NCBI GenBank assembly: GCA_963727845.1
Contig: CAVSHI010000002.1
Coordinates: forward strand, 372,001 to 436,000
Reading direction: 5' to 3'
DNA length: 64,000 bases
Source of the DNA: JBEKTW01 sp963727845
Lineage (GTDB): Bacteria > Bacteroidota > Ignavibacteria > UBA10030 > SZUA-254
Part shown: positions 27,496 to 36,004 of the stretch, in pieces
Layout of the letters: each line of letters begins with the position of its first letter
How positions within the stretch are numbered: position 1 is the stretch's first letter
The notes under the pieces: model-generated
The model's database searches: none
Told to the model about the DNA's origin: nothing
Seen by the model: the letters and a program-made list of their open reading frames with translations, nothing else
Translations under genes and position numbers: made by a program

Positions 27496-28080
27496 ATGAG
27501 ATATCTCATTCTATTCACATTTGTTCTTGCCACCTTGGCCACCGCAGGCGACATGAAAGCGCTGCAAGTCGGCGACAACGTCCCGGCTTTCACGCTGAAG
27601 AATTACGATGGGAAGGAATATTCCCTCCAGTCTCTGACCAAAGACAACAAGCTGGTTGTCGTGATGTTCATCGCGACCAAATGCCCGGTTTCCAACGGAT
27701 ATAACGAACGGATGGTGAAACTGAACGAAACGTACGGCAAGCAGGGAGTTGCGTTCGTCGGAATCAACTCGAACAAAGCAGAAGCGGTGAGCGAGATCGC
27801 AGGCCACAGCAAAGATCACGGGTTCTTGTTCCCCGTTCTGAAAGACGACCAGAACAAAATCGCCGACGCCTACGGGGCGGAGGTGACTCCTGAAACGTTT
27901 GTCATCACGCCCGACGGGAAACTGGCGTATCACGGCCGCATCGATGACAACCGTAATCCGGAGAAAGTTCAATCGCACGATCTGGCGCTCGCGCTCGATG
28001 CATTGCTCTCGGGTAAGCAGCCGCAGAACACAACCACGAAGGCATTCGGCTGCTCGATCAAGCGCGTCGTCGCCGATTAA
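27496..28080 (+). CDS. Secreted thioredoxin-fold redoxin (AhpC/TSA type)
   Basis: A 194-residue protein with a short signal peptide (LILFTFVLATLATAG) and a peroxiredoxin/redoxin fold. GDNVPAFTLKNYDGKEYSL begins the domain. The active-site loop is FIATKCPVSNGYNERM with a single Cys, and VTPETFVITPDGKLAYHGRIDD contains the cis-Pro region. A second Cys near the C-terminus (FGCSIKR) may act as resolving residue. It likely handles thiol or peroxide chemistry in the periplasm. It has a good AAGGAG site and is followed after 3 bp by a TlpA-like gene. Confidence 0.87.
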   Translation: MRYLILFTFVLATLATAGDMKALQVGDNVPAFTLKNYDGKEYSLQSLTKDNKLVVVMFIATKCPVSNGYNERMVKLNETYGKQGVAFVGINSNKAEAVSEIAGHSKDHGFLFPVLKDDQNKIADAYGAEVTPETFVITPDGKLAYHGRIDDNRNPEKVQSHDLALALDALLSGKQPQNTTTKAFGCSIKRVVAD

Positions 28081-28083
28081 GGC

Positions 28084-28626
28084 GTGAGAAGAAATTTGGC
28101 TTCATGGGGGCTTCTCCCGGTTCCTGGCATGTGGACGCTGGCCTTGCTTTTCTCGTTCCTCTGCGCTCCGCCCGGAATCGGACAGCCGTTGCCGGGTGCC
28201 CCCGTGATTCAGAAGGTTGACCACCGTAAGATTTTAGAGATGGTCAACCAGAATCATGGCAACGTGACCCTTGTGAATGTTTGGGCGACCTGGTGTGACC
28301 CCTGCCGGGAAGAAATGCCAAATCTCGTGAAACTCCGGAACAACTATCGTGACCGGGGAGTCGAAGTGATCATCATATCAGCGGACGACATCGACAAGGC
28401 TGATAGTCTGGTGCCTTCCACGCTTAAGAAATTAGGAGTGGATTTTCAAACATACATCGACCAGGACAGCACCGACGACGCATTTATCAACGGGATGGAT
28501 CCTCAATGGAGCGGCGCGCTGCCGACGACGTTCATCTATAATAGTGATGGGAATCTCGTTAAGACGATGCTCGGCGGGAAATCGTATGAGATATTCGAGA
28601 AGGAAGTAATAAAATTGTTGAAATAG
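28084..28626 (+). CDS. TlpA-like periplasmic thiol-disulfide oxidoreductase
   Basis: A 180-residue thioredoxin-fold protein starting at GTG. An N-terminal hydrophobic segment (LALLFSFLCAPPGIG) acts as signal or anchor. The redox motif is WATWCDPCREEMPNL with the CxxC pair, and GALPTTFIYNSDG carries the cis-Pro. Together with the preceding redoxin it forms a two-gene periplasmic redox unit. Related proteins reduce cytochrome c or substrate disulfides. Confidence 0.87.
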   Translation: MRRNLASWGLLPVPGMWTLALLFSFLCAPPGIGQPLPGAPVIQKVDHRKILEMVNQNHGNVTLVNVWATWCDPCREEMPNLVKLRNNYRDRGVEVIIISADDIDKADSLVPSTLKKLGVDFQTYIDQDSTDDAFINGMDPQWSGALPTTFIYNSDGNLVKTMLGGKSYEIFEKEVIKLLK

Positions 28627-28676
28627 CGCCAGGCAACTCGTTCGTTTGGAAAAACTTCCTCATTTGTGTATAATAG

Positions 28677-28714
28677 TCTCGTCTTCACGTGCTCATGAAG
28701 ACGAGATTTTTTTT
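28677..28714 (+). terminator. Rho-independent terminator
   Basis: An 11-bp perfect stem, TCTCGTCTTCA pairing with TGAAGACGAGA, with an 8-nt loop and a following run of eight T. It lies after the TlpA-like gene and 13 bp before the next start codon. A TTGGAA-17 bp-TATAAT promoter-like pair ends just upstream (28646-28674), so the hairpin may fall in the 5' leader of the next gene instead. Confidence 0.85.
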
Positions 28715-28727
28715 GCTTTGAATTGAC

Positions 28728-30560
28728 ATGAAAAAACCATTTCGACAGCGCATCAAAGAAGGACCGATCATCTGTGACGGTGCAATGGGGACATTGCTCG
28801 ACCTCTATGAGTACAATGAATTGCCGCACGAGATTCAGAATCTCAAGAATCCGGACATTGTCGAGCGGATTCATCGTGAATACATCGCCGCCGGCTCCGA
28901 AATCATCGAGACGAATACGACGTCCGCTAACAGATTCCGTCTCACCCAATTTCATCTCGAAGACAAACTGCGTGATATAAATCTTCGCGGCGTTGAGATA
29001 GCCCGCCGGGCCGCCGGGGATGGCGTGTACGTTGCCGGCTCCGTGGGACCGACGGGAATGCTGCTGGAGCCGATTGGAAAAGTCAAGCGCCAGCAAGCGA
29101 GAGATGCGTTCAAAGAACATGTGGGGCTGCTGCTGGAGGCCGGCGTCGACCTGATCATGCTGGAAACGTTCGTCAGCGTTCAGGAATTGGACGAAGCCCT
29201 CGCCGCCGCGAAAGAGCTGACGAATCTTCCCATTGTCGCTCAAAAAGCGTTCGCCGAGGACGGTGCGATCCTCAATGGATCGTTTCCCATCGAAGTCATC
29301 GAACATCTGATAGACGCGGGAGCCGACGTTGTGGGGGCAAACTGTACCGTCGGCCCGCAGCGCATGTTCAGCATCATCCGCAATGTGCATAAAGACGGAG
29401 TGATCCTCATCGCGCAGCCCGCCGCGGGTATACCGACATTGCTCAACGGCCGGTCGATCTATCACACAACACCCGAATATCTTGCGACCTACGCCAAGGA
29501 ACTCGTCGGGTCGGGGGTCACTATCATTGGCGCTTGCTGCGGCTCGACGCCGGCGCACATCCGGGCCATTGCCGAAGCGGTGAAGGGCATGAAGGTCGGC
29601 AAGCCGGCCCCGCCAATCCAGGCGAAATCCAGAAAAGAAGCCCAGCCCCAGCCCGAACCGATGTACTATGTCGAGACAACGCGATGGTCGAAGTTTTCGC
29701 GCAACGTCGGCAAGAAATTCATGACGACCGTGGAGCTTGACATCCCCCGCGGGCTGGACATGACAAGCGTTCTTGAAGGTGCACAGTACTGCTCCGAACG
29801 GCAGATCGATGCCGTGAACATCACGGAGGGCGCGCGCGCCAGGCTCCGCATGAGCTCGATCGCGATTTCCCTTATGATCCAGCAACGGGTTGGCATCGAG
29901 ACCATGTGCCATCGCACCTCCCGTGACCACAACCTTATCGGATTGCAGGCGGAGCTTCTCGGCGCGTATGCGGTTGGCTTGCGGAACATCCTTTGCGTCA
30001 CCGGCGACCCGGCGAGCATCGGGGATTATCCCCAAGCGACCTCCGTGTTCGATGTGGATTCCGTCGGACTGATTCGTGCGATTAGCTCAATGAACCGCGG
30101 CACCGACATCATGGGCAACTCCATCGGCAGTCCTACTTCGTTTTTCACTGCCTGTGCTGCGAACCCGGTTGCGGCCGATCTGGACGGGGAAATCGCAAAA
30201 CTCAAGAAGAAAATCGAAGCGGGCGTGCATATCATTTTCACGCAGCCTCTCTACGAAATGAAGATTCTCGAACCATTCTTGAAGCGCATCGAACACCTGA
30301 AGATCCCGGTTGTGGTAGGAGTTCTTCCGTTGCGGAGTTTCAAGCATGCGGATTTCCTGCACAACGAGGTGCCGGGCATGCGCATCCCCGAGAAGATCCG
30401 GGAGCAAATTCGTACGGCAGGAGAGAACGCAGCCAGGGTCGGCGTTAAACTTTCAAAGGAATTTCTGAGAGAGGCCAAATCCTGTGTCGCCGGCGTCTAC
30501 ATGATGCCTCCGTTTCAGAAATACCATGTCGTGGATGAATTGCTGGAGGTGGTCCGCTGA
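28728..30560 (+). CDS. Bifunctional homocysteine S-methyltransferase / methylenetetrahydrofolate reductase
   Basis: A 610-residue fusion like Bacillus YitJ. Residues 1-300 form the homocysteine methyltransferase barrel (CDGAMGTLL; EIIETNTTSANRF; zinc ligands in VGANCTVGP and GACCGSTPAHIRAIA). Residues about 325-610 form the flavin-dependent MTHFR barrel (TTVELDIPRGLDM; NILCVTGDPASIGDYP; FTQPLYEMKI). The protein joins one-carbon supply to methionine synthesis or S-methyl transfer. Its TGA overlaps the ATG of the following restriction gene by one base (TGATG), which is unusual for functionally unrelated genes. Confidence 0.92.
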   Translation: MKKPFRQRIKEGPIICDGAMGTLLDLYEYNELPHEIQNLKNPDIVERIHREYIAAGSEIIETNTTSANRFRLTQFHLEDKLRDINLRGVEIARRAAGDGVYVAGSVGPTGMLLEPIGKVKRQQARDAFKEHVGLLLEAGVDLIMLETFVSVQELDEALAAAKELTNLPIVAQKAFAEDGAILNGSFPIEVIEHLIDAGADVVGANCTVGPQRMFSIIRNVHKDGVILIAQPAAGIPTLLNGRSIYHTTPEYLATYAKELVGSGVTIIGACCGSTPAHIRAIAEAVKGMKVGKPAPPIQAKSRKEAQPQPEPMYYVETTRWSKFSRNVGKKFMTTVELDIPRGLDMTSVLEGAQYCSERQIDAVNITEGARARLRMSSIAISLMIQQRVGIETMCHRTSRDHNLIGLQAELLGAYAVGLRNILCVTGDPASIGDYPQATSVFDVDSVGLIRAISSMNRGTDIMGNSIGSPTSFFTACAANPVAADLDGEIAKLKKKIEAGVHIIFTQPLYEMKILEPFLKRIEHLKIPVVVGVLPLRSFKHADFLHNEVPGMRIPEKIREQIRTAGENAARVGVKLSKEFLREAKSCVAGVYMMPPFQKYHVVDELLEVVR

Positions 30561-31138
30561 TGCCGCATCGACTAGAGATAAGATATGGACTTACTGCAGA
30601 AGAGTTGTTGGATGCGATAGACAAAAGATTCAGAGCAAAGGTCACGCTCGAGGGTGCAGTCGCAGAAGTCAAAGTAGGTAAGATAATTAAATCGCTCAAG
30701 AGACGATCTTTGGTTGAGAGATTCGAGGAGCATGATCTTGACAATTATCCTGACTACACCATTTGGGCTGCGGCAAGGAAGAAAGGGATAAGATTAGAAT
30801 GCAAAAATGTCAGAAATGCGGAAGAGGCATATAGGCACAAGGGAGAGATAGTCGCATACAAGGTGGAAACTCAAAAAACTAGGGCATCAAAGGGTGATCC
30901 AACCAGTCGGTGCTATGGGCTTGATCAATTTGAGATTCTAGCAGTTTGTCTTGGCAAGAAGACGGGGAATTGGTCCGATTTTCTGTACATAAGAACAAAT
31001 AAACTCAAGAAGCACGGCCAATTCAAGAACAAACTCGCAACTATGCAAAGAGTTCCGTTACCAGACAGCGCCGATCTCGGCGATTGGCACAAGGATCTTG
31101 GAGCTGTCTTGCGTTCTTTTGGGAGGAGGAGGCAATGA
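30560..31138 (+). CDS. Putative type II restriction endonuclease (PD-(D/E)xK)
   Basis: A 192-residue basic cytosolic protein. It has a nuclease-like core with Pro-Asp at residues 64-65 (NYPDYTIWAA) and Glu-Cys-Lys at 80-82 (IRLECKN), which fits a PD-(D/E)xK centre. Codon use is A/T-richer (AGA, ATA, AAA) than in the flanking metabolic genes, suggesting transfer. The next gene overlaps it (ATGA) and encodes a DNA methyltransferase, so I call it the cognate restriction enzyme. I do not recognise the specificity, and another PD-(D/E)xK nuclease role is possible. Confidence 0.72.
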   Translation: MPHRLEIRYGLTAEELLDAIDKRFRAKVTLEGAVAEVKVGKIIKSLKRRSLVERFEEHDLDNYPDYTIWAAARKKGIRLECKNVRNAEEAYRHKGEIVAYKVETQKTRASKGDPTSRCYGLDQFEILAVCLGKKTGNWSDFLYIRTNKLKKHGQFKNKLATMQRVPLPDSADLGDWHKDLGAVLRSFGRRRQ

Positions 31139-32076
31139 AAGCAAAACCAATTTATAAAACAAAATTAGGCCAAGCATACTGTGCCGACTGTCTTAACGTC
31201 ATGAAGGATTTGACTTCGGGCAGCATAGACTTGGTGCTAACCTCACCGCCATACGCTCTTCATTTCAAGAAGGAGTACGGCAATGCTGACCAGAAGGAGT
31301 ATGTTCGATGGTTCCTTCCGTTTGCGTATGAAATCAAGAGAATCCTCAGAAAGCAAGGTAGCTTTATTCTTAACATCGGGGGTTGCTGGACAGCTGGGGC
31401 ACCGAACCGCTCTCTTTACCAATATAGATTGTTGCTGGCTCTTTGCGATGAGGTCGGATTTCACCTTGCCCAGGAGTTTTTTTGGTTCAATCCGGCAAAA
31501 ATGCCCGCGCCAGCTGAATGGGTCAATGTGAGGCGTATTCGAGTGAAAGATTCTGTAGAGTATATTTTTTGGCTCTCACCCACCCAGTTTCCGAAAGCCG
31601 ACAATGCCAAAATATTGCAACCATACAGCAAAGATATGGAACGACTGATCCGCCGTGGAGTGATAAAGACCAAGCGTCCGTCAGGACATAATATAACTGA
31701 GAAGTTTTCTGTTGATCGGGGAGGGTCGATCCCTAGTAATCTTATCCAATGCGGAAATAACGAAAGCAACAGCCAGTACATTATAATGTCTAAAGAGTTA
31801 GGGAAAAAAATACATCCTGCGAGATTCCCGTCGGAATTGCCGAGGCTTTTCATAAATTTTTTAACAGATCCGGGCGACCTTGTTATAGATCCTTTTGCCG
31901 GATCGAATACAACCGGAGCCGTGGCAGAGGAGCTGAAACGTAAATGGATTTCTGTCGAAAAAGACAGAGAATATGCGTTAGATTCTCAACTGAGATTCGA
32001 GATTAGGGAGAACGACCTGCGTTCAAAAGGGAACGGTTCAAGGCAGGAGAGTTTATTCAAAGAGAAAGTTGGATGA
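31135..32076 (+). CDS. Type II DNA methyltransferase (beta class, TSPPY; N4-cytosine or N6-adenine)
   Basis: A 313-residue site-specific DNA methyltransferase. The catalytic motif TSPPY is at residues 36-40 and precedes the SAM-binding motif DPFAGSNTTGAVAE near residue 262, the beta-class order. The S before PPY is typical of N4-cytosine enzymes but does not exclude N6-adenine. ATG 31135 follows GGGAGGAGG closely and overlaps the endonuclease stop. The protein protects the host from the upstream nuclease. Its 3' end abuts the aldolase gene region, and codon use is like the endonuclease. Confidence 0.9.
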   Translation: MKAKPIYKTKLGQAYCADCLNVMKDLTSGSIDLVLTSPPYALHFKKEYGNADQKEYVRWFLPFAYEIKRILRKQGSFILNIGGCWTAGAPNRSLYQYRLLLALCDEVGFHLAQEFFWFNPAKMPAPAEWVNVRRIRVKDSVEYIFWLSPTQFPKADNAKILQPYSKDMERLIRRGVIKTKRPSGHNITEKFSVDRGGSIPSNLIQCGNNESNSQYIIMSKELGKKIHPARFPSELPRLFINFLTDPGDLVIDPFAGSNTTGAVAEELKRKWISVEKDREYALDSQLRFEIRENDLRSKGNGSRQESLFKEKVG

Positions 32077-32125
32077 AGCCAAGGCGGAATTTCGTATAGA
32101 TGGATCGGAATCGGGAATCGCTGAG

Positions 32126-32884
32126 ATGAACAATAACCAAAGTATTCCGGAGTTGATCGTTCAAGTTTGCCATCGCCTCTATGAAAAAGGATTTGTGACG
32201 GCGACCGACGGCAATGTGAGTGTCCGGATCGGGAACGGCAACTTCCTGACAACACGAACCGGCATTAATAAAGGAATGGTGACCGAAGACGACCTCGTCG
32301 AAGTTGATGACAAGGGGAAGACAATACAGAACGGCTCGCAACCTTCGACGGAGCTTCCCATGCACATTTTTATTTATTCCCAACGTCCCGATGTGAATGC
32401 CGTCGTTCATGCGCACCCGCCGTATGTCACCGGTTTTGCAACAGCGCGTATTCCCCTTACGGAATGTCTTTTCCCGGAGGTGATCGTCGGCCTCGGCGGC
32501 GTTCCCCTGGCGCAATATGCAACGCCATCGACGGTCGAAGTTGCTCAATCGTTGGCCCCCTTCGTGCGGACCGCAGATGCGATTATGCTTGCCAACCATG
32601 GCGCCGTGGCTTACGGCAAAGACGTATGGGATGCGTATTTTAAGATGGAAAAAATCGAACATGCCGCCCACATCACGTTTGTCGCCCGGATGCTGGGAGG
32701 GGAAAAACTTCTTTCGTTGGAAGAACTCGAAAAACTGCGAAGTATAAGCGGTGCATCGTACGGGAAGGATTTCTCCGGCAAGATCGCCTGCGATCTGTCC
32801 TCGGCAGACAAGAGGGCTTCGGATCCTGTTCCTTCCGATGGTGAAATCCGCGAGCTTGTTCGACAAATGCTTCAAGGGAAATGA
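32126..32884 (+). CDS. Class II aldolase/adducin family protein
   Basis: A 252-residue zinc-dependent aldolase or epimerase-like enzyme related to L-fuculose-1-phosphate aldolase and ribulose-5-phosphate epimerase. TDGNVSVRIG, the zinc ligands in VVHAHPPYVTGF, and MLANHGAVAYGKDVWDA are diagnostic. ATG 32126 starts just before the first helix; an upstream TTG (32069) would overlap the methyltransferase. Its stop overlaps the ddl start (ATGA). Substrate is undetermined. Confidence 0.87.
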   Translation: MNNNQSIPELIVQVCHRLYEKGFVTATDGNVSVRIGNGNFLTTRTGINKGMVTEDDLVEVDDKGKTIQNGSQPSTELPMHIFIYSQRPDVNAVVHAHPPYVTGFATARIPLTECLFPEVIVGLGGVPLAQYATPSTVEVAQSLAPFVRTADAIMLANHGAVAYGKDVWDAYFKMEKIEHAAHITFVARMLGGEKLLSLEELEKLRSISGASYGKDFSGKIACDLSSADKRASDPVPSDGEIRELVRQMLQGK

Positions 32885-34041
32885 AAAACAATCCGCAATC
32901 GTCAATCCGAAATCCGAAATCAAAGATCCGGGTCGGAGTCATTTTTGGCGGCCGGTCGGCTGAACACGAGGTCTCACTTGTCTCTGCCGCATCGGTCATC
33001 AATGCGCTCGATAAGGACAAGTACGAGGTCGTCCCTATAGGCATAACGCCGGAAGGCAAATGGCTGAGCTCGGCTCTTGCGCTTGAGTACCTCAAACGGC
33101 GGAAGAAACTGGACGATGAATCCGCGAAGATTCTGCTCCCCGACCCCGGCGTCACGGGGCTGGTCGAATATGGTCCCGGGCATCACATCTCGAAGCCCAA
33201 AGCTCTCGACGTTGTTTTTCCTGTTCTCCATGGTTCGTTCGGTGAAGACGGAACCGTCCAGGGGTTGTTCGAGTTGGCAGGGATTCCGTATGTGGGGGCG
33301 GGAGTCCTCGGCTCTGCCGTTGGAATGGACAAGGTCGTGGCGAAGCAATTATGTGAACGGCAGAACATTCCCGTCGTGCCATACGTCTTCTTCCTGGCGA
33401 GAGAGTATGAAACTCGACGAGAGAAGATCATTGTATCGATCGAAAAAAGTCTCCGCTATCCGTGCTTTGTCAAACCCGCGAACTCCGGGTCAAGCGTCGG
33501 AATTTCCAAAGCCCATACCAGGATAGAATTGCTGATGGCGGTGGACCTTGCATCAATGTACGACCGGAAAATTCTGGTCGAGAAGAGTATCGAATCAGCC
33601 CGCGAGATTGAAGTCAGTGTCCTCGGCAACGATGAGCCGATTGCATCGGTGCCGGGCGAGATTATTTCTTCCAATGAATTCTACGACTATGATGCAAAGT
33701 ACGTCGACGGCAAATCCCGATCGATCATTCCCGCGCAGCTCCCCAAAGGTGTTGTGAAGAAAATCCAGGATATCGCGATTCGGTGTTTTCGGGCAACAGA
33801 GTGCGCAGGGATGGCGCGAGTGGATTTCCTGGTGACAAGAAAATCAAATGCAGTATTTCTTAACGAGATCAATACCATTCCCGGCTTCACCTCCATCAGC
33901 ATGTATCCCAAGTTGTGGGAGGCCTCGGGCATTCCGTATCCAAAGCTTCTCGACCGGTTGATTTCCCTGGCGATTGAACGTCATAGGGAAAATTCGCGCC
34001 TCAAGAGAACGTATCAACCGAAGTTGCAATGGTATAAGTAG
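32881..34041 (+). CDS. ddl: D-alanine--D-alanine ligase
   Basis: An ATP-grasp enzyme (386 aa) making the D-Ala-D-Ala dipeptide for peptidoglycan. The conserved start is VGVIFGGRSAEHEVSLVSA, followed by VFPVLHGSFGEDGTVQGLFEL, CFVKPANSGSSVGISKA, and the Mg site FLNEINTIPGFTSISMYPKLW. The protein carries about 15 extra N-terminal residues (NPQSSIR then NPKSKIR) that form a 7-residue repeat encoded by 7-nt DNA repeats. An ATG overlap with the aldolase stop fixes the start, so the extension is probably translated. Confidence 0.94.
   Translation: MKNNPQSSIRNPKSKIRVGVIFGGRSAEHEVSLVSAASVINALDKDKYEVVPIGITPEGKWLSSALALEYLKRRKKLDDESAKILLPDPGVTGLVEYGPGHHISKPKALDVVFPVLHGSFGEDGTVQGLFELAGIPYVGAGVLGSAVGMDKVVAKQLCERQNIPVVPYVFFLAREYETRREKIIVSIEKSLRYPCFVKPANSGSSVGISKAHTRIELLMAVDLASMYDRKILVEKSIESAREIEVSVLGNDEPIASVPGEIISSNEFYDYDAKYVDGKSRSIIPAQLPKGVVKKIQDIAIRCFRATECAGMARVDFLVTRKSNAVFLNEINTIPGFTSISMYPKLWEASGIPYPKLLDRLISLAIERHRENSRLKRTYQPKLQWYK
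32885..32930 (+). repeat. 7-nt repeats inside the ddl 5' coding sequence
   Basis: Six heptads in phase (ACAATCC, GCAATCG, TCAATCC, GAAATCC, GAAATCA, AAGATCC) lie directly after the ddl start codon. Three heptads equal 21 nt, so they encode the peptide repeat NPQSSIR/NPKSKIR. Sequence style matches the intergenic arrays, but the copy number is small. Confidence 0.65.
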
Positions 34042-34055
34042 CCGTCTCAAACTGC

Positions 34056-34523
34056 ATGCGACAATTCGGCGTAGTCTGCTTGACCTTGCTCCTCAGTGTG
34101 AGTCTCAGTGCCCAGCGGCCCGCTTCGAAAAGCTGGGCAGATTCGTTGGCGAGATTCTACGCCGACTACCTTCCCAGCTTGTTTTCGCGTCTCTACATTC
34201 CTGCTCGTGAATACCGAAGCTATGTCCTCCGCGACTGCCAGCGGAGAGGATACGGCAATATGCTGCTGGACATCATCCAGCGGGACGGATTCGGAGCGCT
34301 CCTTTCGTATCTCAAGATGAAACTCCAGCTCGACTATTCCATGGATCGTTCACCGATCATCTACCGGTTTAGAGGCGGGGCAGTCGAGGTCGTCCCGATG
34401 GACTGGAGTTTTCCGATCGACCCCTGGAAAAGATATGAAATTGATTTTACGAAACAGCCCTTTCTCCGAGGACTTATCCCGGATGGCGGGAATATCCGCG
34501 GGCACGATAACATCTGGCGGTAG
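34056..34523 (+). CDS. Secreted protein of unknown function
   Basis: A 155-residue protein with a clear signal peptide (FGVVCLTLLLSVSLSAQ). I do not recognise the mature part. It is rich in Arg, Tyr and Asp with motifs YIPAREYRSYVL and IIYRFRGGAVEVVPMDW. The TAG stop at 34521 is in the same frame as the following membrane-protein ORF, and the intervening codons look protein-like (SLEKGNYEHAEIFDIITA). The two could therefore be one gene interrupted by an amber codon, or the stop could be genuine. It leads the ABC exporter cluster. Confidence 0.65.
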   Translation: MRQFGVVCLTLLLSVSLSAQRPASKSWADSLARFYADYLPSLFSRLYIPAREYRSYVLRDCQRRGYGNMLLDIIQRDGFGALLSYLKMKLQLDYSMDRSPIIYRFRGGAVEVVPMDWSFPIDPWKRYEIDFTKQPFLRGLIPDGGNIRGHDNIWR

Positions 34524-34577
34524 TCTCTGGAGAAGGGGAACTATGAACATGCGGAGATTTTCGATATCATCACGGCC

Positions 34578-35306
34578 ATGAGAGAACAACTTCACAGGTC
34601 AAAGTCGGCGGTAAGTGGTCTTCTCAATATCACGTCGATGAAGGCAACGTCCGAAGAAGGGGCGTTTCGGGCACATCCATTCATCATTGGCGGAGCTAAT
34701 TTGTTTCTTTGCATTTATCTTGAGCAAAGACTCCGGTTCGATGTCGATAATCATTACCTCGGTCTTTATATTTTTCTGGAGGCGAGCGCATGGGCGCTTT
34801 TCATGATTAGTTACTTCGCGCGATCGCTCACCGTTGTGCTTGTCAGGACCTCCATCTTTCCGCTTGCTCCCGTGGACAGGTTTGCATTTGCCTGCGCCGC
34901 GGGTCTCCGAAGACCGGTGATGGTCGGACTCTGGCTGACCAATGTGCTCTTTCTTGCCGTCTTCTATCGTCGCTCACTTCTCGGCGCGGTGTTGATAATT
35001 GCAATCTATACGTTTATGCTGCTGGCGCTTTCCGTGTTGACGACGGCATTGCAATTCATCTTTCTGCGGCTTTCCCGTCCTGCTTCGGGCGCCGGAGTTC
35101 TGGTGGCCTTCGGCTTTATCGTCCTGCTGGCAGGAACGTACCTCTTTCGCGAGGCTTCGTTGCCCGGAGTTGTACCGGTTATCGCCCAGGTGACATCGGC
35201 TCTTGCCGGAATCCAGCGCGGTGATTTTCAAAGCGCCGCATGGAATTTCGGGTTGCTGGTTGCCATTCTCGTGGCCGCGTTTTTCATAGGCAAACGGTAT
35301 GCATAA
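34578..35306 (+). CDS. Polytopic membrane protein of an ABC exporter cluster
   Basis: About 242 residues with roughly six hydrophobic helices (for example FIIGGANLFLCIYL, LLGAVLIIAIYTFMLLALSVL, FGLLVAILVAAFFIG). No catalytic motif is visible. Position, next to a second membrane protein and an ABC ATPase, suggests a permease subunit of an ABC-2-type exporter. An alternative start is the ATG at 34638 (MKATSEEGAF), which gives a more compact membrane protein. The upstream ORF is in the same frame. Confidence 0.65.
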   Translation: MREQLHRSKSAVSGLLNITSMKATSEEGAFRAHPFIIGGANLFLCIYLEQRLRFDVDNHYLGLYIFLEASAWALFMISYFARSLTVVLVRTSIFPLAPVDRFAFACAAGLRRPVMVGLWLTNVLFLAVFYRRSLLGAVLIIAIYTFMLLALSVLTTALQFIFLRLSRPASGAGVLVAFGFIVLLAGTYLFREASLPGVVPVIAQVTSALAGIQRGDFQSAAWNFGLLVAILVAAFFIGKRYA

Positions 35307-35335
35307 TTCCGCCATGACAATTCGAGCTAGGGGTC

Positions 35336-36004
35336 GTGGCAGTCCCGCGCAGTTCTTCGCAGCCATGGAGACTCAAGGAATTCTTCCGTCATCGTCGGAG
35401 ACTTCATTTTGTGCCATTGATTCTCTTTGGAATCTTCCTGATCGATTGGGTGTATCACGTAGCCCCCACCTTTGTACCGGTGGTCGTCGTCGTTTTTGGC
35501 GGGCTCGAGCCACAATACAACAACATTTTTTTCAGGTCTCCACTGGAGCTTGAGTCGCTCGTTGTCTTAGCGGCCGACTGGCGGCGTGTCATCATTCTCA
35601 AGAATGTCACTACACTCATTTTGACTGCGGCCGCTTTTGTCGCGGTCACGGCGACGTTGTTCTTTTTCTCGCCCGAGGTGTATCTCCGGCAATGCCTGGA
35701 AGACGCAATTTTGTTCAGTTTCACAGTCGTCTTCCCGTTATTGCATATCGGGAATTTCCGGTCTGTCCGCGAGTCCCGGCGCGATGCGGGCTGGGAGACG
35801 AACGATTTTATCGAATTGTTGTACATGCTCGGGGCACTCCTTCTGGCGGGCATCCCGTACGCTCTGTTCATCGCGGTGTGGAAAATGCCTGTCCTGTGTG
35901 TCGTATATGGGATCGCGACGGGGATCTATTGGTTTCGGGTTTCTATCCCGCGTACTGTACGAGAGATCATTGAACGTCAGACAGCGATATGCAGCAGGAT
36001 ATGA
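35336..36004 (+). CDS. Second membrane protein of the ABC exporter cluster
   Basis: A 222-residue protein with about five to six hydrophobic segments (LILFGIFLIDWVY; TTLILTAAAFVAVTATLFFF; LLYMLGALLLAGIPYALFIAVW). GTG 35336 is the first usable start. The 3' end overlaps the ABC ATPase start by 16 bp, indicating coupled expression. I infer a permease partner; the family is not recognised. Confidence 0.68.
   Translation: MAVPRSSSQPWRLKEFFRHRRRLHFVPLILFGIFLIDWVYHVAPTFVPVVVVVFGGLEPQYNNIFFRSPLELESLVVLAADWRRVIILKNVTTLILTAAAFVAVTATLFFFSPEVYLRQCLEDAILFSFTVVFPLLHIGNFRSVRESRRDAGWETNDFIELLYMLGALLLAGIPYALFIAVWKMPVLCVVYGIATGIYWFRVSIPRTVREIIERQTAICSRI

Noticed and set aside
28536..30035. A 499-codon open frame on the minus strand opposite the MTHFR fusion
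   Set aside because: It mirrors the codon pattern of the well-supported plus-strand gene, has His/Arg-rich composition and no recognisable domain.
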